Below are positions 41,524 to 50,888 of a stretch of 64,000 bases of DNA, piece by piece. Location: NCBI RefSeq assembly GCF_000178855.1, contig NZ_ADVG01000002.1, positions 248,001-312,000 on the forward strand, read 5' to 3'. Source of the stretch: Ktedonobacter racemifer DSM 44963 (GTDB lineage Bacteria > Chloroflexota > Ktedonobacteria > Ktedonobacterales > Ktedonobacteraceae). Under the pieces are notes generated by a model. That model was not told where the DNA came from. It searched no databases and was given only the letters and a program-made list of their open reading frames with translations. A program made the position numbers and the translations under genes. Positions within the stretch are counted from its first letter, which is position 1. Each line of letters begins with the position of its first letter.

Positions 41524-42312
41524 TTACGTGTCGAAGAATTTCACCAGCGCGGGAGCAAGGACTTTTGCCTCGACTTCGTGGGTCTGACCTTCCAAGGTAC
41601 GATGCTCGCCGTTGGGGAGAGCCTTCGCTAGCGCCACTGCTGTGGTATTCATGAAGGGGAATGATGCAGAACCGTCCATGACGAGCGTCGGCACAGGAAT
41701 CCTGGCGGCTTTCTCGGTGGGGACTGAGCCATCCTCGCCAAGAGCCCCGGCATCATAGGGCAAGGTGTGGGCTACGGCTTCCCACATTGGCCACATCGGC
41801 TGCTGGCGCGCTCCCTCAAGATGTTCAGGCGGCATTCCCACCAGCATCATAAAAAGCCCCAGCGCGTCGCCCTTGCGGCCCTCTGCAAGCACTTCCGCAA
41901 GCTGCTTTTTGTAATTCCTCAATGCTTGTCGTGCGGCTTCATCATCGTTATATGGTGGTTCGTAGAGGGCCAGTTTCTTCACCTTATCGCCGAGCTTGAG
42001 CGTTGCCTCCAGAGCCAGGGCAGCGCCGGAGGAGATGCCGTATAAGCATGCCTCACCCCCCGCTTCGTTGATGAGAGCTTCGATATCCTCAATTTCGCGC
42101 TCAAGGGTAAACGGCTGTGTATCTGTGCTCTCGCCTCGCCCCCTACGGTCATAGGTGATTACCGTGAAGTGTGGTGAAAGCCCGGCTGCTAGCGGCACCA
42201 TAAATCCAAATGCTCGAGAGCCTAATGCTCCATCTATTAAAATCACTGCGGGTCCATTGCCAATTTGATCGTATGCGATGATCGTGCCATCGGCTGACTG
42301 GGCTTGCTTCAT
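41524..42312 (-). CDS. Alpha/beta-fold hydrolase
   Basis: The 262-residue protein has the full alpha/beta hydrolase pattern: an N-terminal GTIIAYDQIGNGPAVILIDG, the oxyanion region, YDRRGRGES, the nucleophile elbow LYGISSGAALALEA (GxSxG, Ser about 95), a late Asp strand VPTLVMDGSASFPF and the catalytic His in LEGQTHEV. No signal peptide, so cytosolic. Esterase-like substrates are likely; the natural one is unknown. The ATG at 42312 has GGGAGATGCT upstream. Confidence 0.9.
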   Translation of the reverse strand: MKQAQSADGTIIAYDQIGNGPAVILIDGALGSRAFGFMVPLAAGLSPHFTVITYDRRGRGESTDTQPFTLEREIEDIEALINEAGGEACLYGISSGAALALEATLKLGDKVKKLALYEPPYNDDEAARQALRNYKKQLAEVLAEGRKGDALGLFMMLVGMPPEHLEGARQQPMWPMWEAVAHTLPYDAGALGEDGSVPTEKAARIPVPTLVMDGSASFPFMNTTAVALAKALPNGEHRTLEGQTHEVEAKVLAPALVKFFDT

Positions 42313-42362
42313 AGCATCTCCCTTGTTGCTCGTTCATCTGAATCTCGCACTCTGGAAAACGG

Positions 42363-42731
42363 TCATGATCCTTTTTCTGGGGTTTCCTTTATGAGGAGGG
42401 TCACAATTTGCACCACCAAATCGTATGGGATCGGTTTATCTAAGGGGAACTGTATGGAACCCTTTGCTCTTTTATAGTGCGCTATTGCTTGCTGGAAAGC
42501 TTCATCGCCTGCTGGGAGCGGATACAAGGAAATATGGTGTTTCCAACCAGCGAAGAACACGACGTGTTTGCCATTGAGGTCGAAGGTAGGTATCGCGTAG
42601 CTCATTGTCTCCGCGGCTTCAGGCGCCGCTTTGTGTATTGCCTGCCTCACCTTTTCAAGGATGACCTGGATATCCGCCGGAAAGATACTAATGTATTCGT
42701 CAATAGTCGCGAAGGGCTTTTTGTCTGTCAT
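42363..42731 (-). CDS. DUF1801 (YdhG/iron-chaperone-like) protein
   Basis: The 122-residue protein matches DUF1801: FATIDEYISIFPADIQVILE, AIHKAAPEAAETMSYAIPTF, then GKHVVFFAGWKHHISLYPLP and the final SIQFPLDKPIPYDLVVQIV. This fold resembles frataxin-like iron chaperones and is widespread as a small cytosolic protein. It lies 51 bp upstream of the hydrolase on the same strand, so they may be co-transcribed. Confidence 0.9.
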   Translation of the reverse strand: MTDKKPFATIDEYISIFPADIQVILEKVRQAIHKAAPEAAETMSYAIPTFDLNGKHVVFFAGWKHHISLYPLPAGDEAFQQAIAHYKRAKGSIQFPLDKPIPYDLVVQIVTLLIKETPEKGS

Positions 42732-43360
42732 AGGTTTATCTCCTTCCTTGCCAGGATATTCGGCCTCGCAACTTGATTGCCTGCCAGGCGACAGTTATCA
42801 TCCAAACGCTTCACTCGATCAGTATAGCATGTTGAAAAGGAAAAAAACTTCTCGCATCTTGCCATCTTGTCCTGATGCCTTCTCTGAAAGAACCCAAGGT
42901 TTTTGGTACGCATGGAAGAGATTTCTCTTTTTCATCAGCGAAGTTACATAAAAACTGTAACGTGGCGCTTCTCGCACATATATTGGCGTTGGGCTAAAGA
43001 AGCGCGCAAAATAGATGGACTATAAATGTCTCGATACAAGAAAATGTGGTCACGCCAGATTATGTGAGAGGCAGTTGGCTCAAAGCACAGAGCCTCGTGG
43101 CAGATTATATGATAAACCCACGCAGGATATATGATAACTGACATCAATCTTTTTGCGCCAGGAAACCTCGTCGCGGGTTGGCATCAAAGCCAAGCGTCTC
43201 AAAGCTGGCTGGAACAACGACGATCTCCTGCGCGTTCTGGACGGGGTGAATTGGATGCGATTACCCTGATCCATCTGATTTTAAAAGCGCATTGACATAT
43301 CAAATACAATTCGATACAGAAACATTTAAATTATCTTTTTTCAAGGGATGGTAATGTCGC
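42732..43360. other. Intergenic region with a possible gene remnant
   Basis: About 630 bp without a sound gene. On the plus strand around 43150-43270 a short frame reads FLRQETSSRVGIKAKRLKAG WNNDDLLRVLDG and ends TGA; it looks protein-like but has no start and could be the 3' scrap of a lost gene. Otherwise nothing. Confidence 0.3.
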
Positions 43361-44002
43361 ATGCAAGAATGGAATGCATTCATTGGCAAATTTACCAAAG
43401 TCACTGATCAATTGGGTATGCCAATTGACACAGACATTTTTGAAACCGTTGTGGCTTTGAATGCTCTGAGCATTACCACAGTTATGTCTTGTGGCGGTCA
43501 TATTGACGAAAGGGGCCTCTTGTTACCATGGGTTGATATCGAAATGAGGAACCCTACGAGTAGAAAATCACACAAGCAATACATTATGGTGAGTGATGAT
43601 GTTGATGCATTGCAGCGAGAAGTCGATGGACTCAGAGAGAGACAAGTCAATCTTTCTGTGATTGAAGCAGCTCAGACTCGTCTCAAAGAGAAGTATGAAG
43701 AGAGACACCTCCTCAACATCCAGATACGGATGCAACAATGTGCTATGCGCGATGCATTAGTTCAGTACCTTTCACGTTTCTACGAAGGCCGTGTGGTCTC
43801 GTTTGATCGAAGACTGATACTCCACCGCTTAGGCAATAGCCGAACGCGTATGGAAAGCCAGGGATCTCATGATTTTTACTTGTGTGCCCCTCTGGATATT
43901 CAGCAACAAAAGCTTGCCGAGTACCAAGAAGAGATGAGAGATTTTACCCATTTTCTCAAACACATCTACTTTTCTCAAAGAACAGAAACTCCGCTGCCAT
44001 AA
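43361..44002 (+). CDS. Hypothetical protein
   Basis: The 213-residue product begins MQEWNAFIGKFTKVTDQLGM, has a VVALNALSITTVMSCGGHID segment and a central coiled-coil-like helix (DALQREVDGLRERQVN), and ends polar. The CGGH stretch beside an acidic residue could bind metal. No membrane helix. I do not recognise a family. It converges with the NTP pyrophosphatase gene. Confidence 0.6.
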   Translation: MQEWNAFIGKFTKVTDQLGMPIDTDIFETVVALNALSITTVMSCGGHIDERGLLLPWVDIEMRNPTSRKSHKQYIMVSDDVDALQREVDGLRERQVNLSVIEAAQTRLKEKYEERHLLNIQIRMQQCAMRDALVQYLSRFYEGRVVSFDRRLILHRLGNSRTRMESQGSHDFYLCAPLDIQQQKLAEYQEEMRDFTHFLKHIYFSQRTETPLP

Positions 44003-44022
44003 ATGATAGTCTATGAGGTCTC

Positions 44023-44589
44023 TCAAGAGGAGACCTCCTCTGTTGTAGTTCTTTGTGCAAGATAGTTCCGCAAAGCTTCTACGGCTATTTTCCGCATACT
44101 GCACTGACCTTTTTCTTCCGGCAACATCTCAGCGAATGTTTTTGCGTACCCATCTGGTTGAAATATGGCATCCCACCCAAAACCATCAGTGCCACGTGGC
44201 GCCACAACTGTTCCAGTGAGGGATCCTTCAAAAAAGTGAACAGTACCGTTTTCTTCTGCATAGCCAATCAATGCTCTCGCCGTCGCTCTCGCGTTCTTGA
44301 ATGTTTCAGTCAGTGCATAGATTCCTTCAATCCCTATGGTTTTCTCAAACCATTTCGCCAATGGTCCAGGTAGCCCATTCATTGAGTCGAGATACAGTGA
44401 TGTATCCTCTACAATGAAGGAACTCAACTGGTGTTTTTTGGCTTCCAGAAGCTTCGCAAGAATGATCTTGTGCGCATCAATCTCCTGAATTTCTGGAAGC
44501 TCCATATCGATATCTTGGATTGCTGGTATCAATGCCCTGACCTCACGGAGTTTCTCCTTGTTTCCTGTAATAAACAGTATTTTATCCAT
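44023..44589 (-). CDS. Non-canonical purine NTP pyrophosphatase (RdgB/HAM1 family)
   Basis: HAM1-type enzymes hydrolyse dITP, ITP and XTP to the monophosphate, keeping deaminated purines out of nucleic acids. The protein (188 residues from ATG 44589, which has AGAGGA at good spacing) shows ILFITGNKEKLREVRALIPA, the substrate-metal region FIVEDTSLYLDSMNGLPGPL, the loop KWFEKTIGIEGIY and the specificity segment GTDGFGWDAIFQPDGYAKTF. The usual C-terminal SHR is replaced by CSMRKIA. A second ATG lies 2 codons upstream. Confidence 0.9.
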   Translation of the reverse strand: MDKILFITGNKEKLREVRALIPAIQDIDMELPEIQEIDAHKIILAKLLEAKKHQLSSFIVEDTSLYLDSMNGLPGPLAKWFEKTIGIEGIYALTETFKNARATARALIGYAEENGTVHFFEGSLTGTVVAPRGTDGFGWDAIFQPDGYAKTFAEMLPEEKGQCSMRKIAVEALRNYLAQRTTTEEVSS

Positions 44590-44701
44590 ACGCATCCTCT
44601 TGCTTGTTAAGTTGTAAATAGAGTAAGATCAGATAAGATCTTACTACACCTGGCGGTAAAAAGACAGCTAGCAAAGAACAAGGAAAGACTTTTCGACCAC
44701 C

Positions 44702-45097
44702 TTGAAAACAAAGGGAGTGCATTATCTAGCGGCCATCCGTCTTGACCATAAACCAGATCCGACTTCTCGAGAAGAGTTTGTTGACCAAAGTGAGAAGGTA
44801 GAATTTGCTATGAAGTCGAAAGAGCTAAAGGGCACTATCCGAGTCACGCAACCGCCAATGTCTTATTTGGTAGCTGGCAGGCTGGCACGAGGTTCTGATA
44901 CCGTAGAGCAGCCCATCTTTGAAGCAAGAAGAGAGCTACAATGTATTCGTTGTCACAGAATTCTTTCTGTAGGTGAACATTTCACGAAGCAACGAAGCCC
45001 TCATCTCGGGCTGAAGAACCGAAAGCAGCACCCTTGTTGTCAGCAATGTTACCCGTTTGAAGAAGTTATGGACACAAGGCCGCCCATTTGTTCTTGA
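44702..45097 (+). CDS. Hypothetical protein with a C-terminal zinc-binding Cys cluster
   Basis: The frame from TTG 44702 gives 131 residues. The last third has CIRCHRILSVGEHF and CCQQCYPFEE, four to five Cys in pairs typical of a treble-clef or ribbon zinc site. The start is uncertain because no strong ribosome-binding site precedes the TTG. No family is recognised. Confidence 0.45.
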   Translation: MKTKGVHYLAAIRLDHKPDPTSREEFVDQSEKVEFAMKSKELKGTIRVTQPPMSYLVAGRLARGSDTVEQPIFEARRELQCIRCHRILSVGEHFTKQRSPHLGLKNRKQHPCCQQCYPFEEVMDTRPPICS

Positions 45098-45187
45098 TTC
45101 GATAGGTGTTCTCTTGGTGAGGAAGAAACAATTGATGAACCCAAGGGCTTATGAGAGCAAGCGTTGTCTGACACAGAAGGAGTGCAT

Positions 45188-45361
45188 ATGACAACGAGCC
45201 GATGGATTTCTGTACAGCAATGGGTACTCGATGTGCTGCGTTCTGAAGGGAGGCCCTTAGACATATGGCATACCAATCGAGGTCTTATTGACTTCGTGTT
45301 CATCAATACCTTTGTGGGGCAGCTCGATTTGCACCAGGAAATGTCTCAACAACATGCATAA
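45188..45361 (+). CDS. Small hypothetical protein overlapping the acetyltransferase gene
   Basis: ATG 45188 lies 7 nt after AAGGAG and gives 57 residues (MTTSRWISVQQWVLDVLRSE, then RGLIDFVFINTFVGQLDLH). It overlaps the next gene's start by 8 bp, which points to coupled translation. Family unknown. Confidence 0.5.
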   Translation: MTTSRWISVQQWVLDVLRSEGRPLDIWHTNRGLIDFVFINTFVGQLDLHQEMSQQHA

Positions 45362-45932
45362 TCCGTCTCCTCAGCCAGTTCCCTTGATGACGCTGCGGCT
45401 TCACCTGCGGGCTCTCAAGGCAGAGGATGCGCCAGCGCTCTCTGCCATCATGGCCGATCCTGAAACGTTGCGCTACTTCAACCTGGCTCCTTTTGCTACC
45501 CTTGCCGCTTGTCAGGCGTATGTCAGAGCGCTTTTGCTCAAGCAGCACCAGGGGCAATTGGTCTGTTGGGGGATCGAACAACTCGATCAGCGTCAGCTTA
45601 TTGGGCGCATCTTTCTCAAAAATTGGAGGAATGATGTCCCAAGCGCGGAGGTGACCTATCTCTTGTCTCGTAATGCCTGGGGACAAGGATATATGACGGA
45701 AGCCCTTACAGTTGTTGTTGCCTATTGTTTTGAGCAAACATCGTTGATGTGTTTAGAGGCAAGATGCTGGAAAGAAAACCAGGCCTCTGCCAGGGTACTC
45801 GAAAAAGTAGGAATGCGTTGTGAAGGCCCTCTTCCTGAGCGTTATGTTGCCCAAGGAAGAGAGCCCGAGGTCTTACTCTTTCGTCTTCAGAGAACCAAGA
45901 GCCATGGTGAAAGGTGTATGGCAAACAGGTGA
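45354..45932 (+). CDS. GNAT-family acetyltransferase (RimJ/RimL-like)
   Basis: From ATG 45354 the protein has 192 residues: TLRLHLRALKAEDAPALSAI, then LIGRIFLKNWRNDVPSAEVT, the acetyl-CoA loop RNAWGQGYMTEALTVVVAYC and the C-terminal LEARCWKENQASARVLEKVG and MRCEGPLPERYV. This is the RimJ/RimL type that acetylates protein N termini or small amines. The longer frame from 45288 would overlap the preceding ORF much more and has no ribosome-binding site. Confidence 0.9.
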   Translation: MHNPSPQPVPLMTLRLHLRALKAEDAPALSAIMADPETLRYFNLAPFATLAACQAYVRALLLKQHQGQLVCWGIEQLDQRQLIGRIFLKNWRNDVPSAEVTYLLSRNAWGQGYMTEALTVVVAYCFEQTSLMCLEARCWKENQASARVLEKVGMRCEGPLPERYVAQGREPEVLLFRLQRTKSHGERCMANR

Positions 45933-46060
45933 AAGAAACAAGTGTTGAGAGCACTTCTCTATAGTAGAAGCTTTAAGGACATCTGCTTTTGTAGTACTCG
46001 TATTGTGCTAAGAGCGATTTACATATTTCCGCTTGCAACTGTCTTGAGGGAGAAGCAGAT

Positions 46061-46633
46061 ATGGCTCCTACTAACTACTTCTATGAACGCACCAAAGATA
46101 ATGAACCTTCGCGGCTCCTCAGACAAGCTGTTGCGTTGCTTCCATTGAGGGGATACGCTCTGGACCTTGGTTGTGGTGCTGGGCGAGATGTGAAGTTTCT
46201 TGTGGAGCACGGTTTTCATGTCACCGCTGTCGATAAAGATGAAGAGGCCTTGCCCTACCTTGCGGTATTTCCGCCAGAGCAGGTGCATTGGGTGCATTCG
46301 GCATTTGCGCAGTTTGACTTTGTCCCCTCAACATATGATCTGATTACCGCCCAGTGGTCGCTTCCCTTCCAGCAACCAGCAGTCTTTGAGGAGGTATTTA
46401 CCCGCCTTCGCGAAGCTTTGCGACCTGGCGGCATTTTCAGCGGTCACTTTTTTGGTGTGAACGACGAATGGAATACCCCCGGTTCGTCGTTCACCTTCCT
46501 TACCCAAGGGCAAGCCAGAGCCGTCCTCCAAGGCCTTTCTCTCCATGTCTTTAGGGAAGGCGAGAGAGACAGTACGACTGCCGATGGCACTCCCAAACAC
46601 TGGCATACGTTTCATATCATCGCACAACGTTAA
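46061..46633 (+). CDS. Class I SAM-dependent methyltransferase
   Basis: The 190-residue protein has a clear AdoMet fold: motif I ALDLGCGAGRDVKFLVEHGF, an acidic residue ending strand 2 (VTAVDKDEEAL), YDLITAQWSLPFQ for motif IV and LREALRPGGIFSGHFFG for motif V/VI. The overall shape is like TehB or small-molecule methyltransferases. A ribosome-binding site (GGGAG) precedes the ATG. Substrate unknown. Confidence 0.9.
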   Translation: MAPTNYFYERTKDNEPSRLLRQAVALLPLRGYALDLGCGAGRDVKFLVEHGFHVTAVDKDEEALPYLAVFPPEQVHWVHSAFAQFDFVPSTYDLITAQWSLPFQQPAVFEEVFTRLREALRPGGIFSGHFFGVNDEWNTPGSSFTFLTQGQARAVLQGLSLHVFREGERDSTTADGTPKHWHTFHIIAQR

Positions 46634-46695
46634 GAGTTGAGGCCGACCCGTTTGGCAAAATATCTCACTCGCAGGAACGTTGAGAGAGGTTACGC

Positions 46696-47589
46696 ATGGT
46701 AGAGGACCACTCTTCAATTCAAACGTCAACGGATGTTGTCTCACTCCCATACACCGTAGAAGAACGGTTTCTCGCAGCAAAAACGGGTATTGAGCAGGAG
46801 TGTGAGGATATCATCTATGCTGGCCCCCATTTTGTTGCGGTCATTGATGGAGCGACCTCGAAAACGCCGAGAAGATGGGATGGTCAAACAGGAGGCCGCA
46901 GGGGTGCAACAGTCATACGAAATGCTTTTGCATCGCTTCCGCCTAATGTTACTGCGCGTCAGGCTGTTGATCAATTGACGATGGCACTCCAGCAGTTATA
47001 TGAGCAGCATAAGGTCGTTGATATCATGCAAGCTGACCCGGTGCAACGTGCGGTTGCTTCTTTCATCGCTGTGAGCTTTTTTCGGAGAGAGGTATGGCTG
47101 GTTGGTGATTGCCAGTGTCTGCTCAATCAGGAACACATTGTCAATACCAAAGAAGTAGACCGTATTACATCCCTGGCTCGCTCGTTGTTTTTAGAGGCAG
47201 AGATTGCTCAGGGGAAATCTCTTGACCAATTGCGTCAGGAGGATACTGGCCGAGCGTTTATTTTGCCGCTCCTAGAGCGGCAAATGCTATTCCAAAACAA
47301 CCCTTCAGCCGGTCAGTACTGGTTCCCCGTACTTGATGGCTTTCATGTCCCTGATGAAGGCATCCGTGTTCTTCCTTTGCCCGAAGATACGACAACTATT
47401 ATTCTGGCTTCAGATGGCTACCCTGTATTAAAAGAGACAGTAGCATCTTCTGAGCAAGCGTTGCAAGACCTGCTGGCTGAAGATCCTCTCCTCTTTCGCA
47501 AATATCTCTCCACAAAAGGCGTTGCAGCCGGAAATGTATCCTATGATGATAGAGCCTACGTAAAAATACGAGTGAATAAGCCGAACTGA
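46696..47589 (+). CDS. PP2C-like protein phosphatase
   Basis: The 297-residue protein keeps the metal-binding skeleton of PP2C phosphatases: FVAVIDGATSKTP (Asp), RREVWLVGDCQCLLN (GD), IILASDGYPVLK (Asp) and SYDDRAYV (Asp-Asp near the end). The canonical GGHG after the first Asp is absent. It probably dephosphorylates Ser/Thr proteins, or is a degenerate relative. A second PP2C-type gene sits at 61684. Confidence 0.7.
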   Translation: MVEDHSSIQTSTDVVSLPYTVEERFLAAKTGIEQECEDIIYAGPHFVAVIDGATSKTPRRWDGQTGGRRGATVIRNAFASLPPNVTARQAVDQLTMALQQLYEQHKVVDIMQADPVQRAVASFIAVSFFRREVWLVGDCQCLLNQEHIVNTKEVDRITSLARSLFLEAEIAQGKSLDQLRQEDTGRAFILPLLERQMLFQNNPSAGQYWFPVLDGFHVPDEGIRVLPLPEDTTTIILASDGYPVLKETVASSEQALQDLLAEDPLLFRKYLSTKGVAAGNVSYDDRAYVKIRVNKPN

Positions 47590-47685
47590 TGCTCTAAGAT
47601 GAGGTTCTGCGATAGACGCGTTGTGTTCTCGTAGGCAGAAAAAGCCTGATGCCATAGTGTTTACTCGAGAGAAACAGAGGAAAAG

Positions 47686-48693
47686 ATGCTTTTTGAAAAT
47701 GAGTCTATGGGATTCAATCATGATGAGATCTGTGCAACATGGAATATTCCGCCTCTGGTTTCGGTGCAAAAGCCACTGACTGGCACCATTCATAATGTAT
47801 TTCTTCTGACAACCAGGGAAGCAAAATATGTTCTACGAATATATAGCTATCCTCCAGAGAAACGATTTCGTATTGTCAATGAGCATGCTATCGCTCGTTA
47901 TGTACAATCTCACCATCTTCCCGCTATTGCTCCTTTGCCCATCTCATCAGGTTGCGAGACATTTCTTGAGCGGGATGGACATTTTTATGCTTTGTATCCA
48001 TTTGCCCAAGGTGAGCAACTTTCACGTGCTATGCTCAATTCAAATCAGTCTCATGTGGGCGAGATCATTTCCGCAATGGGACATTCACTCGCAGAGGTAC
48101 ACCTGGTCCTTTCTTCATATTGTCTGCCCACTACTCGACCGTTGTCTCTCGTTGTGAATCGTGAACAGACAATAGCAAAAATTGAAGAGCTTGAAATAGT
48201 CATTCCTGCCAAGGAAGCTCTTGATGACCTCGATCAGCGGGTGCTTAGTGCGCTTCGAGCGCGGAAACAGTATCTTCTTACTGCCAGTGATGTGGATGTA
48301 TCTGAGCTGAATGCTTTACCGTGGCAACCACTCCACGGTGATTTCCAAGAGACCAATCTTTTCTTTTCACATGGGAGGGTCAGCGCCATCATTGATTGGG
48401 ATCAAGCATGTTCGGGGCCACGGGCCTGGGAGATTCTTCGCACCTTGCACTACGTTTTTGCCCTTGATCCTTCTCGATGTCAGCGTTTCCTCGAGGCCTA
48501 TCAACAAGTGTTTCCTCTTCCTATGGAGGTGCTTCATCTCACCGCTAAAGTCTACACTTGGGTACAATTGAACAATCTGTGGGGATGGCGTTCTTACTAT
48601 CTCGATAACAACCAGAGCCTTCGACAGCTCTTGAGCACGAGTGATTCGCAGCCATTTACGACAAGGTGGGCGCAACTGGCAAAAATGCTGTAA
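47686..48693 (+). CDS. Phosphotransferase of the APH/choline-kinase fold
   Basis: The 335-residue protein has the ATP-binding lobe (KYVLRIYSYPPEKRFRIVNE, with Lys/Arg and Glu), YPFAQGEQLSRA as hinge, the catalytic Brenner-like motif LHGDFQETNLFF and metal site VSAIIDWDQACSGPRAWE. This is the fold of aminoglycoside phosphotransferases and homoserine kinase II. The substrate is unknown; antibiotic resistance cannot be claimed from the motif. ATG 47686 follows AGAGGAAAAG. Confidence 0.85.
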   Translation: MLFENESMGFNHDEICATWNIPPLVSVQKPLTGTIHNVFLLTTREAKYVLRIYSYPPEKRFRIVNEHAIARYVQSHHLPAIAPLPISSGCETFLERDGHFYALYPFAQGEQLSRAMLNSNQSHVGEIISAMGHSLAEVHLVLSSYCLPTTRPLSLVVNREQTIAKIEELEIVIPAKEALDDLDQRVLSALRARKQYLLTASDVDVSELNALPWQPLHGDFQETNLFFSHGRVSAIIDWDQACSGPRAWEILRTLHYVFALDPSRCQRFLEAYQQVFPLPMEVLHLTAKVYTWVQLNNLWGWRSYYLDNNQSLRQLLSTSDSQPFTTRWAQLAKML

Positions 48694-48717
48694 TGATCAT
48701 TTTAAACCACAAAATTG

Positions 48718-49428
48718 CTAGAAAGACATTTTCTCCTCAAGAATTTGCATGAGAAGTGCTTGTATGTGTTCAGATTCCCAACTCGGTAAAGTGAGCACGG
48801 GAAAGGGAACAGTATGAAGCGGAAGAGTATTCAGGGGAACACCAAAGGCAACGAGCGTCAGACGTAAAGGATATTCTGCGAGAATAGGCCACTTCTCGAC
48901 AGTGCGAGGCCAGGCACTGATCAATTTACTCGCATTGTCATCAATAAGAATAACCGGTTCATTGGTCGCTTTGGTGTTCGCATATGATGCCATATATTTA
49001 ACATAGAAATTCTTGCAAGAAACAATTTCTCGTTCGGGGGGAAAGTTGTGTTGGGCGAACCACGCGTGCGTTGTGTCCTGCATGGTGAGATCGCGTGAGG
49101 TATAGTAAGCAACTTTCCCATACTGCATGAGAGTATACACCCCATTGGCTGCACCGGAAATAGGATGCAGTCCAGCAAGAACCTCGAGAGATGTTTTAGC
49201 CTGTATGTAAGCTTCTTGAAAGCAACTTTCATTGTTTAGGGAAGCGCTGCGGTAGGCGATAACTTCAGGAAGTTGGCAGAACTCCCAAAAACTCCCTATG
49301 GATGAGAGAACCTCTGGCGAAAAGGAGAGATGGAGAGATTGGCTGATAAAGGTGGCGTAAGCGCTACGATCTATCGCAACGGTTCTATCAATGTCTACAG
49401 CAAAAAGCATCTCTACCTCATATTTCAT
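48718..49428 (-). CDS. HAD-superfamily hydrolase
   Basis: The 236-residue protein begins with the HAD nucleophile motif (MLFAVDIDRTVAI, DxDxT), has motif II-like YYTSRDL, and an acidic motif IV (PVILIDDNASKLISAWP). This is a small phosphohydrolase with a helical cap. It converges with the APH gene, so the two have separate transcripts. Substrate unknown. Confidence 0.8.
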   Translation of the reverse strand: MKYEVEMLFAVDIDRTVAIDRSAYATFISQSLHLSFSPEVLSSIGSFWEFCQLPEVIAYRSASLNNESCFQEAYIQAKTSLEVLAGLHPISGAANGVYTLMQYGKVAYYTSRDLTMQDTTHAWFAQHNFPPEREIVSCKNFYVKYMASYANTKATNEPVILIDDNASKLISAWPRTVEKWPILAEYPLRLTLVAFGVPLNTLPLHTVPFPVLTLPSWESEHIQALLMQILEEKMSF

Positions 49429-49463
49429 CAGTAGTACTTGCTCACAGTCTTGGTTTTCGTCGT

Positions 49464-50597
49464 TTAATATGTTTCCTCAGGAAGGAACGGAAGGATACTC
49501 TTCGGAGTTTTGTTTGTGACGATGAGTTCGGTGATAACCTCACCTGTCAGAATACTCAAGGTGATGCCAAAGCCTCCATGCCCACTTGCGACAAGAACAT
49601 TGTTCCAGTGTGGAACACGACCTATGATTGGTTTTGAGCGGGGTGTTTTGGGGCGTAAACCCGCCCATGTGCGATGAATAGAAGAAGTCGTAAGATCAGG
49701 AAGGAGTCGTGTCGCAACCGTTAGTAAATGTAAAATCCCTCCACTGGAAACAGAAGTGTCAAAACCGACATGAGCTTTGGTTGATCCTATGATAATAGTG
49801 CCATCAGGTTTGGGGGCGAGATAGATATCCTCATCAAAAATACCTTCGTCAAAGAGAATAGGCTGTAGTGGAGGTGACAGTTGTTTGACTGCGATGAGTT
49901 CTCCCCGCACAGGATGTACAGGAATGGATACGTCCAACAAGTGGCCTATATCTTTTGACCAGGCTCCCGCCGCAATAATAAGTGTGCCACAAGAGATGAT
50001 CTCGTTCTTTGCAGTACGAACACCAGTAACACAGGAAGTATTATCAGATCGTTGTATCTCTACAACTTCCGTATTCTCATAGAAATGAGCCCCCAACTCA
50101 CGTGCTGCTTGTGCGAATACCTGTACCAGTTGTGATGGTGACACCTGGGCTTCGTCCTTGATACTGACTGCGCCCTCTACACCTGGAAGAAGCCGAGGCT
50201 CATTCGCATAGAGCTCTTCTTTGGAAAGAAGCTGCATGCTAAAGCCAGCGTTTTGCCACTCTCTTACCCAGGCTTGTGTAGGTGCGACCTTTTCAAGTGG
50301 TAGAAGGCGTAATGTGCCTGTCTGTTCATAGGTCACCCTGAGGCCTGTGATTGCTTCTAGCTCGGGGAGAATTGCCGGGAACCGCCTCATACCAGCCAGT
50401 AATAGCGCTTTGTAAGCGTCGAGCTGTGCTAATGGGCGAATTGGTGCGAGGAGTCCTACAGCAGCGCCTGATGCTTGAGCTCCAATATTTCCTTTTTCCA
50501 CGACAGATACCTTTATCCCATTTTTACGCAAGAAGTAGGCGATAGAGCAACCAATAACGCCGCCTCCTATAACAAGGATATCGGTTGATTTTGTCAT
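49464..50597 (-). CDS. thiO: Glycine oxidase ThiO-type FAD-dependent amino-acid oxidase
   Basis: The 377-residue flavoprotein has the N-terminal dinucleotide-binding motif ILVIGGGVIGCSIAYFLRKN, the FAD-contacting ASGAAVGLLAPIRPLAQLDA, VTYEQTGTLRLL, HPVRGELIAV and the C-terminal ASGHGGFGITLSILTGEVI. Glycine oxidase turns glycine to iminoacetate, a precursor of the thiazole part of thiamin. No other thiamin gene is nearby, so the assignment is to the family; a related D-amino-acid oxidase is possible. It lies 35 bp upstream of the HAD gene and is probably co-transcribed. Confidence 0.85.
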   Translation of the reverse strand: MTKSTDILVIGGGVIGCSIAYFLRKNGIKVSVVEKGNIGAQASGAAVGLLAPIRPLAQLDAYKALLLAGMRRFPAILPELEAITGLRVTYEQTGTLRLLPLEKVAPTQAWVREWQNAGFSMQLLSKEELYANEPRLLPGVEGAVSIKDEAQVSPSQLVQVFAQAARELGAHFYENTEVVEIQRSDNTSCVTGVRTAKNEIISCGTLIIAAGAWSKDIGHLLDVSIPVHPVRGELIAVKQLSPPLQPILFDEGIFDEDIYLAPKPDGTIIIGSTKAHVGFDTSVSSGGILHLLTVATRLLPDLTTSSIHRTWAGLRPKTPRSKPIIGRVPHWNNVLVASGHGGFGITLSILTGEVITELIVTNKTPKSILPFLPEETY

Positions 50598-50652
50598 AAC
50601 GGAAATTCTCCTTCAAAAAGATGCTCTTCGCCTTTTCAGCCCATATTACCTC

Positions 50653-50692
50653 AATAGAAGATGAACAAAATATATCTAGTTCATCTTCTATT
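50653..50692. terminator. 14-bp perfect hairpin
   Basis: AATAGAAGATGAAC (50653-50666) pairs with GTTCATCTTCTATT (50679-50692). It lies between the PIMT and thiO genes, both on the minus strand. Confidence 0.5.
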
Positions 50693-50737
50693 GCTCACAT
50701 TTCTCATCCAAGAGCAGACTTGAGTCTTCCACCAAGG

Positions 50738-50775
50738 TATGCTCCTTCATCGTTGTTCAACGATGAAGGAGCATA
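50738..50775 (-). terminator. 18-bp perfect hairpin after the PIMT gene
   Basis: Arms 50738-50755 and 50758-50775 are fully complementary with a 2-nt loop; it is about 110 bp after the PIMT stop. Confidence 0.6.
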
Positions 50776-50888
50776 GTGTGTCCTGGCAAGCCCTTTCCTC
50801 TGGTACGATGAGAAAGAAATAACCCTCTGTGTGCGCTTCGCTCATAAGGTCGATCCTTTCGCTCCATTGATATCTCTTCTTACCAATT

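Noticed and set aside
44702-46633. Toxin-antitoxin pair among the small ORFs
   Set aside because: The small ORFs at 44702 and 45188 show no antitoxin DNA-binding or toxin motif, and they overlap with metabolic-type genes.
47686-48693. Aminoglycoside-resistance gene
   Set aside because: The kinase fold fits, but residues giving drug specificity cannot be read, and many such proteins act on ordinary metabolites.
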